Part shown: positions 45,701-53,928 of the stretch, one piece after another
Position numbering within the stretch: the stretch's first letter is position 1
Layout of the letters: every line of letters begins with the position of its first letter
Assembly (NCBI GenBank): GCA_046565505.1
Contig: JBKHYJ010000099.1
Location: 29,127 to 93,126, forward strand
Reading direction: 5' to 3'
DNA length: 64,000 nucleotides
Source of the DNA: JBKHYJ01 sp046565505
GTDB taxonomy: Bacteria; Acidobacteriota; Blastocatellia; UBA7656
Translations under genes and position numbers: made by a program
The notes under the pieces: generated by a model
Told to the model about the DNA's origin: nothing
Database searches by the model: none
Seen by the model: the letters and a program-made list of their open reading frames with translations, nothing else

Positions 45701-45760
45701 CGTGCCGACGCTAGCCAGTGACAACAGCAAGCTGAGCGCAATAGAAATTGTTTTCTTCAT
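42740..45760 (-). CDS. TonB-dependent receptor, Oar-like, with Gly-rich segment
   Basis: 1006 residues. Signal peptide (about 1-25, ending ARADA), a carboxypeptidase-regulatory-like domain (about 30-115), plug (about 120-240) and barrel, ending in aromatic ASVRFNF. Near residues 868-947 (DNA about 42920-43165) the sequence turns into Gly, Asn, Gln and Met runs (GGGNAGGGMGAGIGGG, MMMGGGGGGG), probably a disordered loop. It is downstream of the ECF sigma, anti-sigma and CnrX-like genes. Ligand unknown. Confidence 0.9.
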   Translation of the reverse strand: MKKTISIALSLLLSLASVGTVARADAADPQATVELRGTVIDETNAYIPAARVGLDDGRGHKYDAQTDERGRYHFIAAPGLYTLTVEVEGFAKFSEQVDLTQKRKDPFDVKLKVMLSEQVEVKDNAASISTEPDRNLSAITITEKELEALPDDPDELLQTLKQMAGAGAGDDASVYVGGFRERGQLPPKEAIQRININVNPFSAEYSEPGSFRIDIVTKPGADTYHGGFNFTFNDESLNARDPFAAFRAPLQTRRYGGFVSGPIKRNRAGFFADFQRQELDENDVVSAIILNPITLQPEAFSTTVLSPRRFTNFSVRADLLATSKHTLGLQYRRSQSESLNSGGAFVLPERASKNSSSEDTLRFSLTSIASERAVNEMRIQASRRKSDASSLFGGVAINVLDAFNGGGGQQFSDNLNRNLDFTDTLTYSRKAHTIKAGFRAEAVQLNNNNLSNFGGTYTFSSDFERDATGALLVDGGGALIPISPIELYSRVRRGVPGYRASQFSINRGDPFIGFSQWQYGLFAQDDWRVSPTLTLSFGARHEFQTHLQDKLNLAPRFSVAWTPDKKRRSTIRGGGGIFYNYLDTGITSDAIRLDGLHQQQFVIQQPAFFPAVPDSLDAATRRQPTIRRKAEDLNSPYTTLASISYERQLPWKMVGSVSYSWTRGVHLLRTRNINAPVAFENNQPILPFPGEGPILQFESTGLSTRHEMRVNVRTGFSRTFSLFGNYTLASTHSNTDNAYTNPADPYDLSNEFGRASSDARHSIFIGGSLSLPWGLRVNPFINARTGLPFNITTGRDNNRDNQFTDRPAFARAGDPGAIETRFGVFNPDPRPGDVIIPRNYGQGPGFFTANVGVSKTFGFGPPPNNFPGMSARGGGSQNNQQGTNQQASNQRGGNRGNNRGGNRGGGNAGGGMGAGIGGGPVMMRAGGGGGGPMMMGGGGGGGFFGGDNRHRYSLTFGINALNVFNHPNFGQYNGVLTSSLFGRPNSLSRNMGAGTRRIEASVRFNF

Positions 45761-45838
45761 CTTAATATTTCTTCCCGCTTTACATTCCGGCGATGGGGGT
45801 AGAAGGTTCCACGTTAATTGACAGACAAGCGACGGCGG

Positions 45839-46261
45839 CTACCTGTTATTCTTCTCCTGCTCCCTGGCCCTGTCTTGCTCCTGCACCATCTCGTCAAACT
45901 TCGGCAGTTGCTTCTCATTGAGCACGCCGCGGATCTCTTCCCTGGACTCCTGGCGGACGGCGTTGAACTGCGGCTCGAAGTCTTTGATGTGGGGCTCCAT
46001 CTTTTTTCTTATCTCCCTGTACCTCTTGCCTGTCTCGTCAAGGATCTCCCTTATGCGCGCCTGCTGGTCCGACGAGAGGTCCATCTTCTCATTCATCTTT
46101 TGAATGATGACCCCGGCCCTGTCGCCATTGTCTTTTGGCGAGGCCGGGCTCGTGAGGTGCTGGTAGAGGTTGAGCGAGAGGGCGCCGGCCGTGAACCCTA
46201 TCATGAAGACGGCGAGCACCATCAGCCGCGCCTTTGTTTTACTGCTGGTCTTACTTTCCAT
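45839..46261 (-). CDS. CnrX/Spy-like periplasmic sensor protein
   Basis: 140 residues. One N-terminal membrane helix (about 12-34) and a periplasmic helical hairpin (about 50-130, KMDLSSDQQARIREILDET, IRGVLNEKQLPKFDEMV) match the CnrX/ZraP/Spy heavy-metal-sensor superfamily. CnrX relatives bind metal and control an anti-sigma factor. No Cys is present; metal could be bound by Met, His and acidic residues, or the protein may act as a Spy-like chaperone. It overlaps the anti-sigma stop by 11 bp. Confidence 0.75.
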   Translation of the reverse strand: MESKTSSKTKARLMVLAVFMIGFTAGALSLNLYQHLTSPASPKDNGDRAGVIIQKMNEKMDLSSDQQARIREILDETGKRYREIRKKMEPHIKDFEPQFNAVRQESREEIRGVLNEKQLPKFDEMVQEQDRAREQEKNNR

Positions 46262-46838
46262 TCTTTTTTTCCTCTACTGCTACTAGCGTCTCAAGCACGT
46301 CGTCGGCCGTCGGGGCCGGGTAGTCGTACAGGTCCGGCATGACTATCCGCTCCCTGCGCGGGATGTCGGCCACCCGCCCGCCCGGCGAGGGCGAGGAGGC
46401 CCACTTTGCGGGCGCGCTCCTCCATAGGAGGGTCGCCCCAATGATTAATAGCAGCAGCATAGCCATCGCAGGGATCATCTGGCGGGCCGTCACAAGCAGA
46501 GCCGCGGTCCAGGATTCGTCGGGCCGCTCGCCGGCCGCCCCCTCGCCGCGCGCGATCCTTGCGCGCAGCGCATTGAAGAAGTCCCGGTCGGGCACGATCG
46601 TTTCCCCGCACGCGGCGGCGTCGAGGGCCGCGCGGCTGAGCGTGAAGAGCCTGAATTCGGCGGCGCACCGCCCGCAGTCCCGCAGATGCCGCTCTGTAGC
46701 GGCGCGGTCGGCCGCACTCAGCTTCACGCGGGCCGGCGCGGCGAGTGAGCCCTCCGCTTGAGCGCCGAGATCGCCGAAGCGTTTCCTCGCCTCCCTGCAT
46801 ACAACTTTTATACTTTCATGCGTCCCTTTACTGCTCAT
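46251..46838 (-). CDS. Zinc-finger anti-sigma factor
   Basis: 195 residues from ATG 46838, overlapping the sigma stop as ATGA. N-terminal zf-HC2-type motif HLRDCGRC (His-x3-Cys-x2-Cys, about 52-59), then one membrane helix (about 122-142, MAMLLLLIIGATLLW) and a short periplasmic tail. The anti-sigma domain likely binds the preceding ECF factor at the inner membrane and is controlled from the periplasm. Confidence 0.9.
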   Translation of the reverse strand: MSSKGTHESIKVVCREARKRFGDLGAQAEGSLAAPARVKLSAADRAATERHLRDCGRCAAEFRLFTLSRAALDAAACGETIVPDRDFFNALRARIARGEGAAGERPDESWTAALLVTARQMIPAMAMLLLLIIGATLLWRSAPAKWASSPSPGGRVADIPRRERIVMPDLYDYPAPTADDVLETLVAVEEKKNGK

Positions 46839-47656
46839 TGCTTGCTCCTCTGCATTCTTTCGCCGCTCAAGACCAGGCGCTTCATGGCCGCCCTGAGCAC
46901 ACGCCGCGCACGGAAGGCGCGGACCTTGACCTTCGATTGCCCCCACCCGGTCATCTCGGATACTTCCTTGACCGAATAACCATCCCTGTCCATCAGCACG
47001 ATCACGATCCTGTCTTCAGGTTCGAGCTTCGCCAGCAGCCGGTCGGCGATCTCGGCGGCGTCGCGCTGGCGCTCGCTGCTCGCGTGCCTGTCGCGGGCGA
47101 CTTCCAGCATCTGAAGCTCTAACCACCCGTCTTCCTCCTGCGACTCGTGCGGGATCTGTTGCTCGATCCGCCGCCGCTGCGACCTCAGGTGATCGTAGCA
47201 GGCGTTGACCGCAATCTTAGCCACCCACGCCTCGAATGAGCGGCCCAGCGTGAACGTCGAGAGCGAAAAATAGGCTTTAGCGAAGACCTCCTGCGCGATG
47301 TCTTCAACCATGTCGCGGCGGCGAAAGAAGCTGCCGATTATGCTGAAGACGCGCGGGCTGTTGCGGCGCACAAGCACCTCGAACGCGTCCTGGTCCCCGG
47401 CGAGCGTGCGGCTGACAAGCTCATCCTCGCCGGGCCCTCCCGCCGGGGCCTCGTCCTCGGCCGCGCGCCCGGATTCGCCGCCGGGGCGACCGCCCGCGGG
47501 AGCGCCGGCCGGGCCGCCCGCCGCTTGATAGAATCCGACGGGATTCGTTTCTTCGTGAGGTTCCCCGGCCACGATATGGCGAGCCGTACTTTGTGCGCTG
47601 CGGTCGTCGCCCTGTTTCAATCCATGCTCCACTGAACTGGCAGGGCGAAAAAACAC
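46835..47656 (-). CDS. ECF-type RNA polymerase sigma factor
   Basis: 273 residues. Region 2 (about 95-160, AFEVLVRRNSPRVFSII, DMVEDIAQEVFAKAYFSL) and region 4 (about 205-262, LEPEDRIVIVLMDRDGYSVKEV, SKVKVRAFRARRVLRAAM) are complete. An 80-residue Gly/Pro/Ala-rich lead is unusual; the true start could be downstream of the annotated GTG. First gene of the operon with its anti-sigma factor, CnrX-like protein, TonB receptor and EF-hand protein. Confidence 0.93.
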   Translation of the reverse strand: MFFRPASSVEHGLKQGDDRSAQSTARHIVAGEPHEETNPVGFYQAAGGPAGAPAGGRPGGESGRAAEDEAPAGGPGEDELVSRTLAGDQDAFEVLVRRNSPRVFSIIGSFFRRRDMVEDIAQEVFAKAYFSLSTFTLGRSFEAWVAKIAVNACYDHLRSQRRRIEQQIPHESQEEDGWLELQMLEVARDRHASSERQRDAAEIADRLLAKLEPEDRIVIVLMDRDGYSVKEVSEMTGWGQSKVKVRAFRARRVLRAAMKRLVLSGERMQRSKQ

Positions 47657-48023
47657 TTATGCTCTTTCAACCCCCGTATATTTGGCAAATGCCCCTGGGT
47701 GCTTTCGCTTTCTTTCGCGCCCGTGCTGCGGCTGGCACGTATCGGATGAACCATTTAAGCTAAAGCTAATTAACGTAACAACGCTAATTTTGTTCTGCTT
47801 TTTCGTCAACCGGCCCGCGGCTCACTTCGATTTATTGACAAAGAGCTTTTCGTGGCCTGATCTACCGGGGCCAACATGGGTTAAGACGAAGCCCTGGAGC
47901 GAACGGTTACCGAAATCGTTCGTCGCAGACACGGGTATCCCGGATGTTACCGGAGTTTTAGCGCGTACGCCCGGCCGATGGGTTACGGCCCCCGCCGCGC
48001 GTGTCTTGCAGAGGGGTGAGGGG
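47657..48023. other. Intergenic region upstream of the ECF sigma gene
   Basis: 367 bp, AT-richer than the genes (47750-47840). On the minus strand TTGACG then 17 bases and TAGCGT is a weak promoter candidate for the sigma operon. A plus-strand reading over 47682-48128 has no ribosome site and no family match, so I treat it as non-coding. Confidence 0.4.
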
Positions 48024-49238
48024 TTAATCCTTATTGAGCGCGACCTTGATTTTTTTGATCACGCCTCCGATCTCCGCCGAGTTAGGCGCATGCGGGACAT
48101 CAGCGAGGTATTGCTCGAAGGCCCGTAGCGCGACATCGTACTTTTTCTCCATGAAATAAATCTGCCCGAGCATCAACTGCGCGCCCCCCATCTGCTTGCC
48201 ATCGAGCCTATAGGCGAGCAGCAATTCGCGTTCGGCCTCGTCCAGCTTGCCCACCTGCAGAAGGGCGCCGCCTAGCTGAAGGTGCGTGCGCGCCGAATAT
48301 GGCAGGGCTTCCTCCGCCTGCGTAAGCTCCCTGATCGCCTCCGCGTAACGCTGCTTTCGGTTGAGCAGCATTCCGAGTTTGTAATGGGCATCACCCGTGG
48401 CCCCGCGGTCCAGCTTGGCGTCAGCCAGCGCCGCGCGGAGGTGTGTTTCGGCTTCGTCCAGGCGATTCATGGCCATAAGGGCGTCGCCCAGCGCAACGCG
48501 GACCTCGGGCAGCGTCGGGTTATCTTTGTGAAGCTGTTCTAACTGCGTGACGGCCTCTTGATACTTGGCCCGCCGGGTGTTGATGACGGCGAGGTTGAGC
48601 CTGGGGTAATAAACGCGCGGGCCTATCTTGATGGCGCGCTCGAACGCGCGGGCCGCCATGTCGAGCTGCTCGGATTTCATATAAAGCACGCCGAGGTCGT
48701 TGAGGGCGCGGAAATAATTCGGGTAGATGGCGACTGCGTGTTCGAGTTCCCGCACGGCCTTGTCGCCCTCGCCGGCCTTTAATGATCGCATCGCGTTCGC
48801 GTAAGCCTGGCGGGCCTCCTCGGGCGCGAGCGCGTCGAGTTCCGCGATGTCCACGAGCCCGGCGGGCTTTGTCTTAGGGCTCTTGATCGGCCTTAAGAAG
48901 ACCGGGATGTAATAAACGCCGAACTCTTTGAACGAGACGCTTGTAGTGTCAAACGTGCTCCCGTCGCTTTGCACGGTGATCCTGTATTCGGCGTCGGTCT
49001 TCAGCCCGAGCTGCCGCGTAATCAAAAACCTGCCCTTTGAATCCGTGAAAAATGTTTCGACGCGCCCGTTATCCGCGATCATTATGAAGCGCAGCTCGCG
49101 GGGCGGCAAAGACCCGTCAGGCATGAAGAACTGAATCGATGGCGGGGCGCCGCCCGCCTGACCCTGGCTGAAGCAGACAATCGGCAGGCAGAGAATGGCA
49201 GCAAATACTCCACAAAGCGCGGAAGCATTCAGGCGCAT
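48024..49238 (-). CDS. Secreted TPR-repeat protein
   Basis: 404 residues from ATG 49238 with AGGAGG nearby. Signal peptide (about 1-25, ending CFSQG). A beta-rich part (about 30-120, with PPRELRFIMI, as in carboxypeptidase-regulatory-like domains) is followed by about seven tetratricopeptide repeats (about 130-395, NLGVLYMKSEQLDMAARAFE, LGGALLQVGKLDEAERELL). Protein-protein scaffold in the periplasm. No operon partner. Confidence 0.87.
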   Translation of the reverse strand: MRLNASALCGVFAAILCLPIVCFSQGQAGGAPPSIQFFMPDGSLPPRELRFIMIADNGRVETFFTDSKGRFLITRQLGLKTDAEYRITVQSDGSTFDTTSVSFKEFGVYYIPVFLRPIKSPKTKPAGLVDIAELDALAPEEARQAYANAMRSLKAGEGDKAVRELEHAVAIYPNYFRALNDLGVLYMKSEQLDMAARAFERAIKIGPRVYYPRLNLAVINTRRAKYQEAVTQLEQLHKDNPTLPEVRVALGDALMAMNRLDEAETHLRAALADAKLDRGATGDAHYKLGMLLNRKQRYAEAIRELTQAEEALPYSARTHLQLGGALLQVGKLDEAERELLLAYRLDGKQMGGAQLMLGQIYFMEKKYDVALRAFEQYLADVPHAPNSAEIGGVIKKIKVALNKD

Positions 49239-49448
49239 AAGGCACCTCCTATCAAAGCCGCGAACGACCGCCCGACTCACGGCAGGCTTGTCGTACCGCC
49301 TACATTACCGTCCACACTAGCACAAAAATTGTGAAGGCTGAAGGAAGACTCGCTCGCGCGGCGACGGCGTGCGCCTGAAGCCGGGAATCAATGACGTCTC
49401 CGGGGCCGGACATCCTGTGCCCGGCGCGCCCGCTTCGCGCATGAGCCT

Positions 49449-50771
49449 TCACCCCTCCGGCGCGCTCTTGGCTTTCGCCGGCTCGGCTGACATGGCTCCC
49501 TTCGCGACCAGGATGGGGCCGGCCTCGCGGCTGAAGGTCGGCAGCCTCAGCCAGAACAATAATGCCGCCGCGAGGCACAATAATCCGCCCCCCGCGACCG
49601 TCCGGGGCGCGCCCGCGTGCGAAGCGACCGCGCCGGCGATGAGGCTCCCGAACGGGGCCATCCCCATCAGGCTCATCGAGAAAAATGACATGGTGCGGCC
49701 ACGCATGCGGTCCGGGACCATCGTCTGTATTAGCGTGTTCGACGTGGCCATTTGCAGTATCGTCATGAAACCGATGGGAAGCAGGAGGGAGGCCGAAAGA
49801 ATCAGGTTGTGGGAGGACGAGAACAGCGCCAGCATCAGGCCCAAAGTGACGACGCTCATTGCTACGAGCCGGCCCAGCCCCTGGGCCCTGCGGCGCGCGG
49901 CGAGCGTCATAGCCCCCGCGAGCGCGCCCAGGCCCGCCGCGCCGTACAGTATGCCCAGAGTGCCCGCGCCGCCGCCCAGAATTTCCTTCGCGAAGATGGG
50001 CATGAGCACCATGTAGGGGAGGCCGAAAATGCTGACGAAGGCCACCAGCAAGAGTATGGCGCGAACGGGCCTTGTGCGGCTCACGTAATCGAACCCTTCG
50101 CGCAGGTCTGAAAGCGGCGACCCCGAGGGCCGGGCCGCCCGGCCCTCGCCTACGCGGATCGTGAGCAGCCCCGCGATGACGGCTACGTAGCTGATGCCGT
50201 TTATTAGAAAGCACGGCCCTTCGCCCAGCCACTTGACGAGCATGCCCGCCACCGCGGGCCCGACCACACGCGAAGCCTGTATCATGGAGGAGTTCAAGGC
50301 GATGGCATTCATCAGGTCTTCTTTCCCCACCATCTCAATCATGAAGGACTGGCGAGTGGGCAAGTCGAAGGCGTTTACGACGCCGAGCGCCAGCGCGAGG
50401 GCGAATACCGCTTCGACCGTCACGCGATTGCTCAGCGTCAGCGCCGCGAGCGAGAAGGCCTGAATCATCGCCAGCGTTTGCGTGAAGATGATTATGCGGT
50501 GGCGCGAGTGGCGGTCCGCCACGACCCCGCCGACCGGCGCGAACAGAAAGATCGGCACCTGGCTGGCGAACCCCACTAGGCCGAGAAGCCACGCCGAACC
50601 CGTCAGCCTGTAGATGAGCCAGCTCTGCGCCACGCTCTGCATCCACGTGCCGGTGAACGATACGAGCATGCCGAAGAAGTACGTGCGATAGTTCCGGTGG
50701 CGGAGGGCGCGGACCGCGACCTGAAGGCGCTCCACTCTTACCTTCCGTTCTGCCACACGCCTCCTAAACAA
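49449..50771 (-). CDS. MFS transporter, EntS-like
   Basis: 440 residues, about 12 membrane helices. Features of the DUF894/EntS group of efflux carriers: SFTGTWMQSVAQSWLIY (about 35), FAPVGGVVADRHSRHR (loop 2-3 motif). Export of a small molecule such as a siderophore or drug is likely, but no biosynthetic genes lie nearby. Start could be later than the basic MFRRR lead. Confidence 0.9.
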   Translation of the reverse strand: MFRRRVAERKVRVERLQVAVRALRHRNYRTYFFGMLVSFTGTWMQSVAQSWLIYRLTGSAWLLGLVGFASQVPIFLFAPVGGVVADRHSRHRIIIFTQTLAMIQAFSLAALTLSNRVTVEAVFALALALGVVNAFDLPTRQSFMIEMVGKEDLMNAIALNSSMIQASRVVGPAVAGMLVKWLGEGPCFLINGISYVAVIAGLLTIRVGEGRAARPSGSPLSDLREGFDYVSRTRPVRAILLLVAFVSIFGLPYMVLMPIFAKEILGGGAGTLGILYGAAGLGALAGAMTLAARRRAQGLGRLVAMSVVTLGLMLALFSSSHNLILSASLLLPIGFMTILQMATSNTLIQTMVPDRMRGRTMSFFSMSLMGMAPFGSLIAGAVASHAGAPRTVAGGGLLCLAAALLFWLRLPTFSREAGPILVAKGAMSAEPAKAKSAPEG

Positions 50772-50912
50772 AGCTCAAATGTCTGAGCGCCGCCAGTGTG
50801 CCGGCCGCCCGCTGTCCGAATTGTAGTGAGCCGCCAACCATGACTCAAGGCGGCGGGCGGATGGGGGCCGCAGGCTTGACCGTCGAAGGACTCTGTTGGA
50901 GAATTCACCTGG

Positions 50913-51818
50913 ATGTCGGAAGAGATCATCGTAGCGATTGTGGACCTTGCTCGGCAGCTTGAGGAGCAATTAAAGTTTTACCGCGAGATCGGAGTCGCCG
51001 ACGTAGGCGGCGCGGCCCGCGCCTCAGAAATGGCTCCCGTAGCCGTTTCCGTGTTAGAGCCTGCGCAAGAAACGCCCGCCCCGGCGGCCGGGCCGACCCC
51101 GATAGAGGCGCAGGCGGCGGAGACAGTCCCCCGAGACCAGGAAGCCATGCCAAAGAAGAAGCCCCCGATCGAGCAAGCAGGTCTATTCGGAGACATAACA
51201 GCCACCGGCGAATCCGCGCCGCCCGCGAAGGGCGCTCAGATTCCCATTGTCCAGGCGCAGGACGCTTCGCTCGAAGCGATACGCCAGGACCTGGGCGAGT
51301 GCATACGCTGTAAGCTGCACCAGCACCGCACGAACATAGTCTTCGGCGAGGGCGCCGCCGACGCGAGGATTGTCTTCGTGGGCGAAGGCCCGGGCGCCGA
51401 CGAGGACGCGACGGGGCGACCCTTCGTGGGCCGCGCCGGCCAACTGCTGGATAAGATCATCGCCGCGATCGGGCTCAAGCGCGAAGAGGTCTACATCAGC
51501 AACATCGTGAAGTGCCGCCCGCCCGGCAACCGGACGCCAGAGCGCGACGAGGTGGCGACCTGCGAGCAGTTCCTCTTCCGCCAGCTCGCGCTCATACGCC
51601 CGCGTATAATAGTCGCGCTCGGCTCGCCCGCCTTTCAAACCCTCGTCAGAACGAAGGAGTCTATAACGAGGGCGCGGGGGGAGTGGCGCGAATGGAACGG
51701 CATCATGGTCATGCCCACCTTCCACCCCGCTTACCTGCTTCGAGTGCCCGAGAAGAAGCGCGAAGCCTGGGATGACATGAAAAAAGTGCGAGACTACCTC
51801 AACACCCTGGCTAGCTGA
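50913..51818 (+). CDS. Uracil-DNA glycosylase, family 4-like
   Basis: 301 residues. An N-terminal polar extension (about 1-115, Ala/Pro/Glu-rich) precedes the glycosylase domain. Fe-S Cys candidates are CIRCKLH and VKCRPP...CEQF; motif 1 is GEGPGADEDATGRPFVG (about 154) and motif 2 THPAY-like FHPAYLLR (about 274). It removes uracil from DNA. GGAGA precedes the ATG. Divergent from the MFS gene. Confidence 0.9.
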   Translation: MSEEIIVAIVDLARQLEEQLKFYREIGVADVGGAARASEMAPVAVSVLEPAQETPAPAAGPTPIEAQAAETVPRDQEAMPKKKPPIEQAGLFGDITATGESAPPAKGAQIPIVQAQDASLEAIRQDLGECIRCKLHQHRTNIVFGEGAADARIVFVGEGPGADEDATGRPFVGRAGQLLDKIIAAIGLKREEVYISNIVKCRPPGNRTPERDEVATCEQFLFRQLALIRPRIIVALGSPAFQTLVRTKESITRARGEWREWNGIMVMPTFHPAYLLRVPEKKREAWDDMKKVRDYLNTLAS

Positions 51819-51949
51819 GGCCCGCCGCGAGAGTCACGGGGCGAAATTTTTTCGCGCGCCCGCACGATCATCCACACGGGTACAGTTCTAACCCGAGGGC
51901 GTGGGTTTTAATTTAATTGCGCCGAAGCAAACCGAAAACTTGTGGCTGG

Positions 51950-52291
51950 CTAGGGGAGCGGTGCGTGAACGTGTGCCGTAGAGGCACGCATTCTCAAGAA
52001 ACAATCACGACAATAGACGGGCCGTCCCTGAGTGGGCCTGAAAGGGACCGTCGTTTCAACCCCACACAACGCGCATTTGACCGTGACCTCGACTCGCTCG
52101 CGGGGAAAAGGCTGGCCGTAGGCCTGCATGTTGGCCGCGATTCTGTCATTCTTTTTCACCTTACAGGGCTTGCACCGCTTGGGGTCGTTTTTCAGCCCTT
52201 TGTCGGCAAAGAAGAGTTGTTCCCCCGCAGTGAAGATGAATTCCTCATTGCAATCAATACATCTCAGTACCTTGTCCTTATATTCGTACAC
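51950..52291 (-). CDS. Double zinc-ribbon protein
   Basis: 113 residues from GTG 52291 with AGGAGG six bases upstream. First ribbon CIDCNEEFIF...CKPC (about 11-43), second CALCGVETTVPFRP...YCRDCF (about 73-98). It resembles the probable zinc-ribbon family found in acidobacteria and others; function unknown, perhaps nucleic-acid or protein binding. Confidence 0.8.
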   Translation of the reverse strand: MYEYKDKVLRCIDCNEEFIFTAGEQLFFADKGLKNDPKRCKPCKVKKNDRIAANMQAYGQPFPRERVEVTVKCALCGVETTVPFRPTQGRPVYCRDCFLRMRASTAHVHAPLP

Positions 52292-52432
52292 AGTCGGCCT
52301 CCTACACCTTGCTCCCTTGTGGGGTCGGTATTGACGGTACTCAGGGATCGCAGCACTTCTTTCTTAATCCCGGCGGCGAGCTATTTCAGGAGTTAATTCG
52401 GACTCTCCCAGAATGACCTGACCACCTACTCA

Positions 52433-52555
52433 TTGCTCGTTGCGATCATATTCATTTTCCCGATTTTGTGTTACCAAGTGTCCTACATCAAAACTCAACC
52501 TAAGTGGCTGCCAGCCATTATCGCTTTATTTACATTAGTGTCAAGCAAATTGTAG
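52433..52555 (+). other. Possible small hydrophobic peptide or gene remnant
   Basis: From a TTG, 40 codons read as two hydrophobic stretches joined by a polar turn (LLVAIIFIFPILCYQ, then KWLPAIIALFTLVS). No ribosome site is visible. It may be a decayed membrane gene or chance. Confidence 0.2.
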
Positions 52556-52701
52556 AAAAAGTTACCTTTCTCGGGGCGGGCCCGCGGGGCAACGGGGCCC
52601 GCCCTCATGACCCTGATTCCCGGCCTCGCAAGCCCGGCGTTGACGGCCGGCAAGGCGCGACAGCGCCTTCGGAAGTGCGCTTCGCGGGGGGGATTTAATT
52701 A

Positions 52702-52730
52702 TTGACTTGGGCCAGGGTCTTTGGTACTTT
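52702..52730 (+). promoter_or_regulatory. Promoter candidate for the secreted protein at 52806
   Basis: TTGACT (52702-52707), 17-base spacer, TACTTT (52725-52730; three of six). Transcription would begin near 52737. GAAGGAG precedes the ATG at 52806. Confidence 0.45.
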
Positions 52731-52805
52731 GCGGTCAGCCCACGCTCCCACCCTGCCCCTCCGACATGACTTGAGAAGCTCCCCTTACCCGTCGAAGGAG
52801 TAGCA

Positions 52806-53732
52806 ATGAAACATAGATTTCCTGCCGCCTCTGTGCTCGCGGCTCTGCTTTTCGTCTCCCTATCACAATCGGTCCCGGCCAGGCAGCAGCCGGTTCCCGA
52901 GCGCGATGATGCTGTCGCCAGGGGGATGGACATATTCTGCACGGGATTCATCGCGGACATGCCGCCGCGCGTGGACCTGCAAATCGTCGGGGCCGAGAAA
53001 GAGAATATGAAGGTTACCTACACACAGGGCGACGCAGTATTCCTTAACAAAGGTCGCGGCAGCGGGATTCAGCCGGGCGCCGTCTATTACATCATCCGCC
53101 CGCTAGGCGAAGTCAAACACCCATTCACGAAGAAGAAGATGGGCTACTACGTGCGGGAGCTAGGCCTGCTCAGGGTGATCGAGGTCCAGGATCAGACCTC
53201 CACGGCCGAAATCATCATATCGTGCGACACGGTGGAATTCGGCGACCTGCTCAAGCCTTACGAGCGATATGACGGCCCGGGGCCTCGCGACGCGCGACCT
53301 CTCCCGAGGTATGGCGAAGGCTCGGGCGGGACTACGGGCCAGATCGTCATGTCGCCGGGCTATCATGAAAATCTTTCGGCTAACCGCTTGGTCTTCATCG
53401 ACGTGGGGGGCAGGCAGGACGTTCGCCCCGGCGATTACTTCACCATCTACCGCGAGACGGGCAGCCGCGAAGGTATCACGAACGTGCCCCAGGACAACAT
53501 CAGCAATAATAAGAGCCGCGAGTATGGCAGTGACCGTTTCCGCGGCGGGGAGTTCTCGTTACAGGGGACGCACAAGTCCCGCGACAAGGTGCTGAAGGGC
53601 CGCCCGGACGTGCCGCGGAAAGTCCTGGGCGAGTTGATAATTTTAAAGGTGGAGAATAACACCTCTGTGGCGCTCATTACCCGCACCACGGCGGAGGTCA
53701 ACATCGGCGATCATGTAGAACGGTCGAATTGA
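52806..53732 (+). CDS. Secreted protein of unknown function
   Basis: 308 residues with a signal peptide (about 1-25, ending VPARQQ). Beta-rich, with two similar segments around GDAVFLNKGRGSGIQPGAVYYI (about 80) and DVGGRQDVRPGDYFTIYRE (about 200) that resemble the C-terminal domain of FlgT-like proteins. No catalytic motif. It faces its own promoter and stands upstream of another secreted gene. Domain call is tentative. Confidence 0.7.
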   Translation: MKHRFPAASVLAALLFVSLSQSVPARQQPVPERDDAVARGMDIFCTGFIADMPPRVDLQIVGAEKENMKVTYTQGDAVFLNKGRGSGIQPGAVYYIIRPLGEVKHPFTKKKMGYYVRELGLLRVIEVQDQTSTAEIIISCDTVEFGDLLKPYERYDGPGPRDARPLPRYGEGSGGTTGQIVMSPGYHENLSANRLVFIDVGGRQDVRPGDYFTIYRETGSREGITNVPQDNISNNKSREYGSDRFRGGEFSLQGTHKSRDKVLKGRPDVPRKVLGELIILKVENNTSVALITRTTAEVNIGDHVERSN

Positions 53733-53866
53733 TTCGCGGGCCAGGCGTCGGGGCCGGGCGTGCGCCGGGAGGCGTGCTTCCGACCTCCGACGCCTCCCGC
53801 GTTCGCCCGCCGCGCTGAGCCTTCTACCCGCCACGCTCTGATACCAGCAGCCATCAAAAAGGCGCT

Positions 53867-53894
53867 TTGCCGACTCCTGCCGAATGTCTATAAT
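53867..53894 (+). promoter_or_regulatory. Promoter of the gene at 53929
   Basis: TTGCCG (53867-53872), 16-base spacer, perfect TATAAT (53889-53894). AGGAGG (53916-53921) then precedes the ATG at 53929 by seven bases. Confidence 0.65.
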
Positions 53895-53928
53895 GACATT
53901 TCTGTTTATCAATTTAGGAGGCTGACCG

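Larger units (their letters stand above)
52292..52805. other. 514-bp intergenic region with AT-rich core
   Basis: It holds the promoters of both divergent neighbours, a possible 40-codon hydrophobic reading (52433-52555), and a GC hairpin (52574-52604, GGGCGGGCCC/GGGCCCGCCC). The core 52400-52560 is clearly AT-richer than its surroundings. Confidence 0.5.

Noticed and set aside
44786..45721. 311-codon plus-strand frame opposite the TonB receptor
   Set aside because: Arg/Val-rich shadow with no recognisable domain.
47729..47745. TGGCACG word as sigma-54 promoter
   Set aside because: The -12 TTGC element is missing at the needed spacing.
47682..48128. 148-codon plus-strand frame
   Set aside because: No ribosome site, overlaps the TPR gene, and composition is not protein-like.
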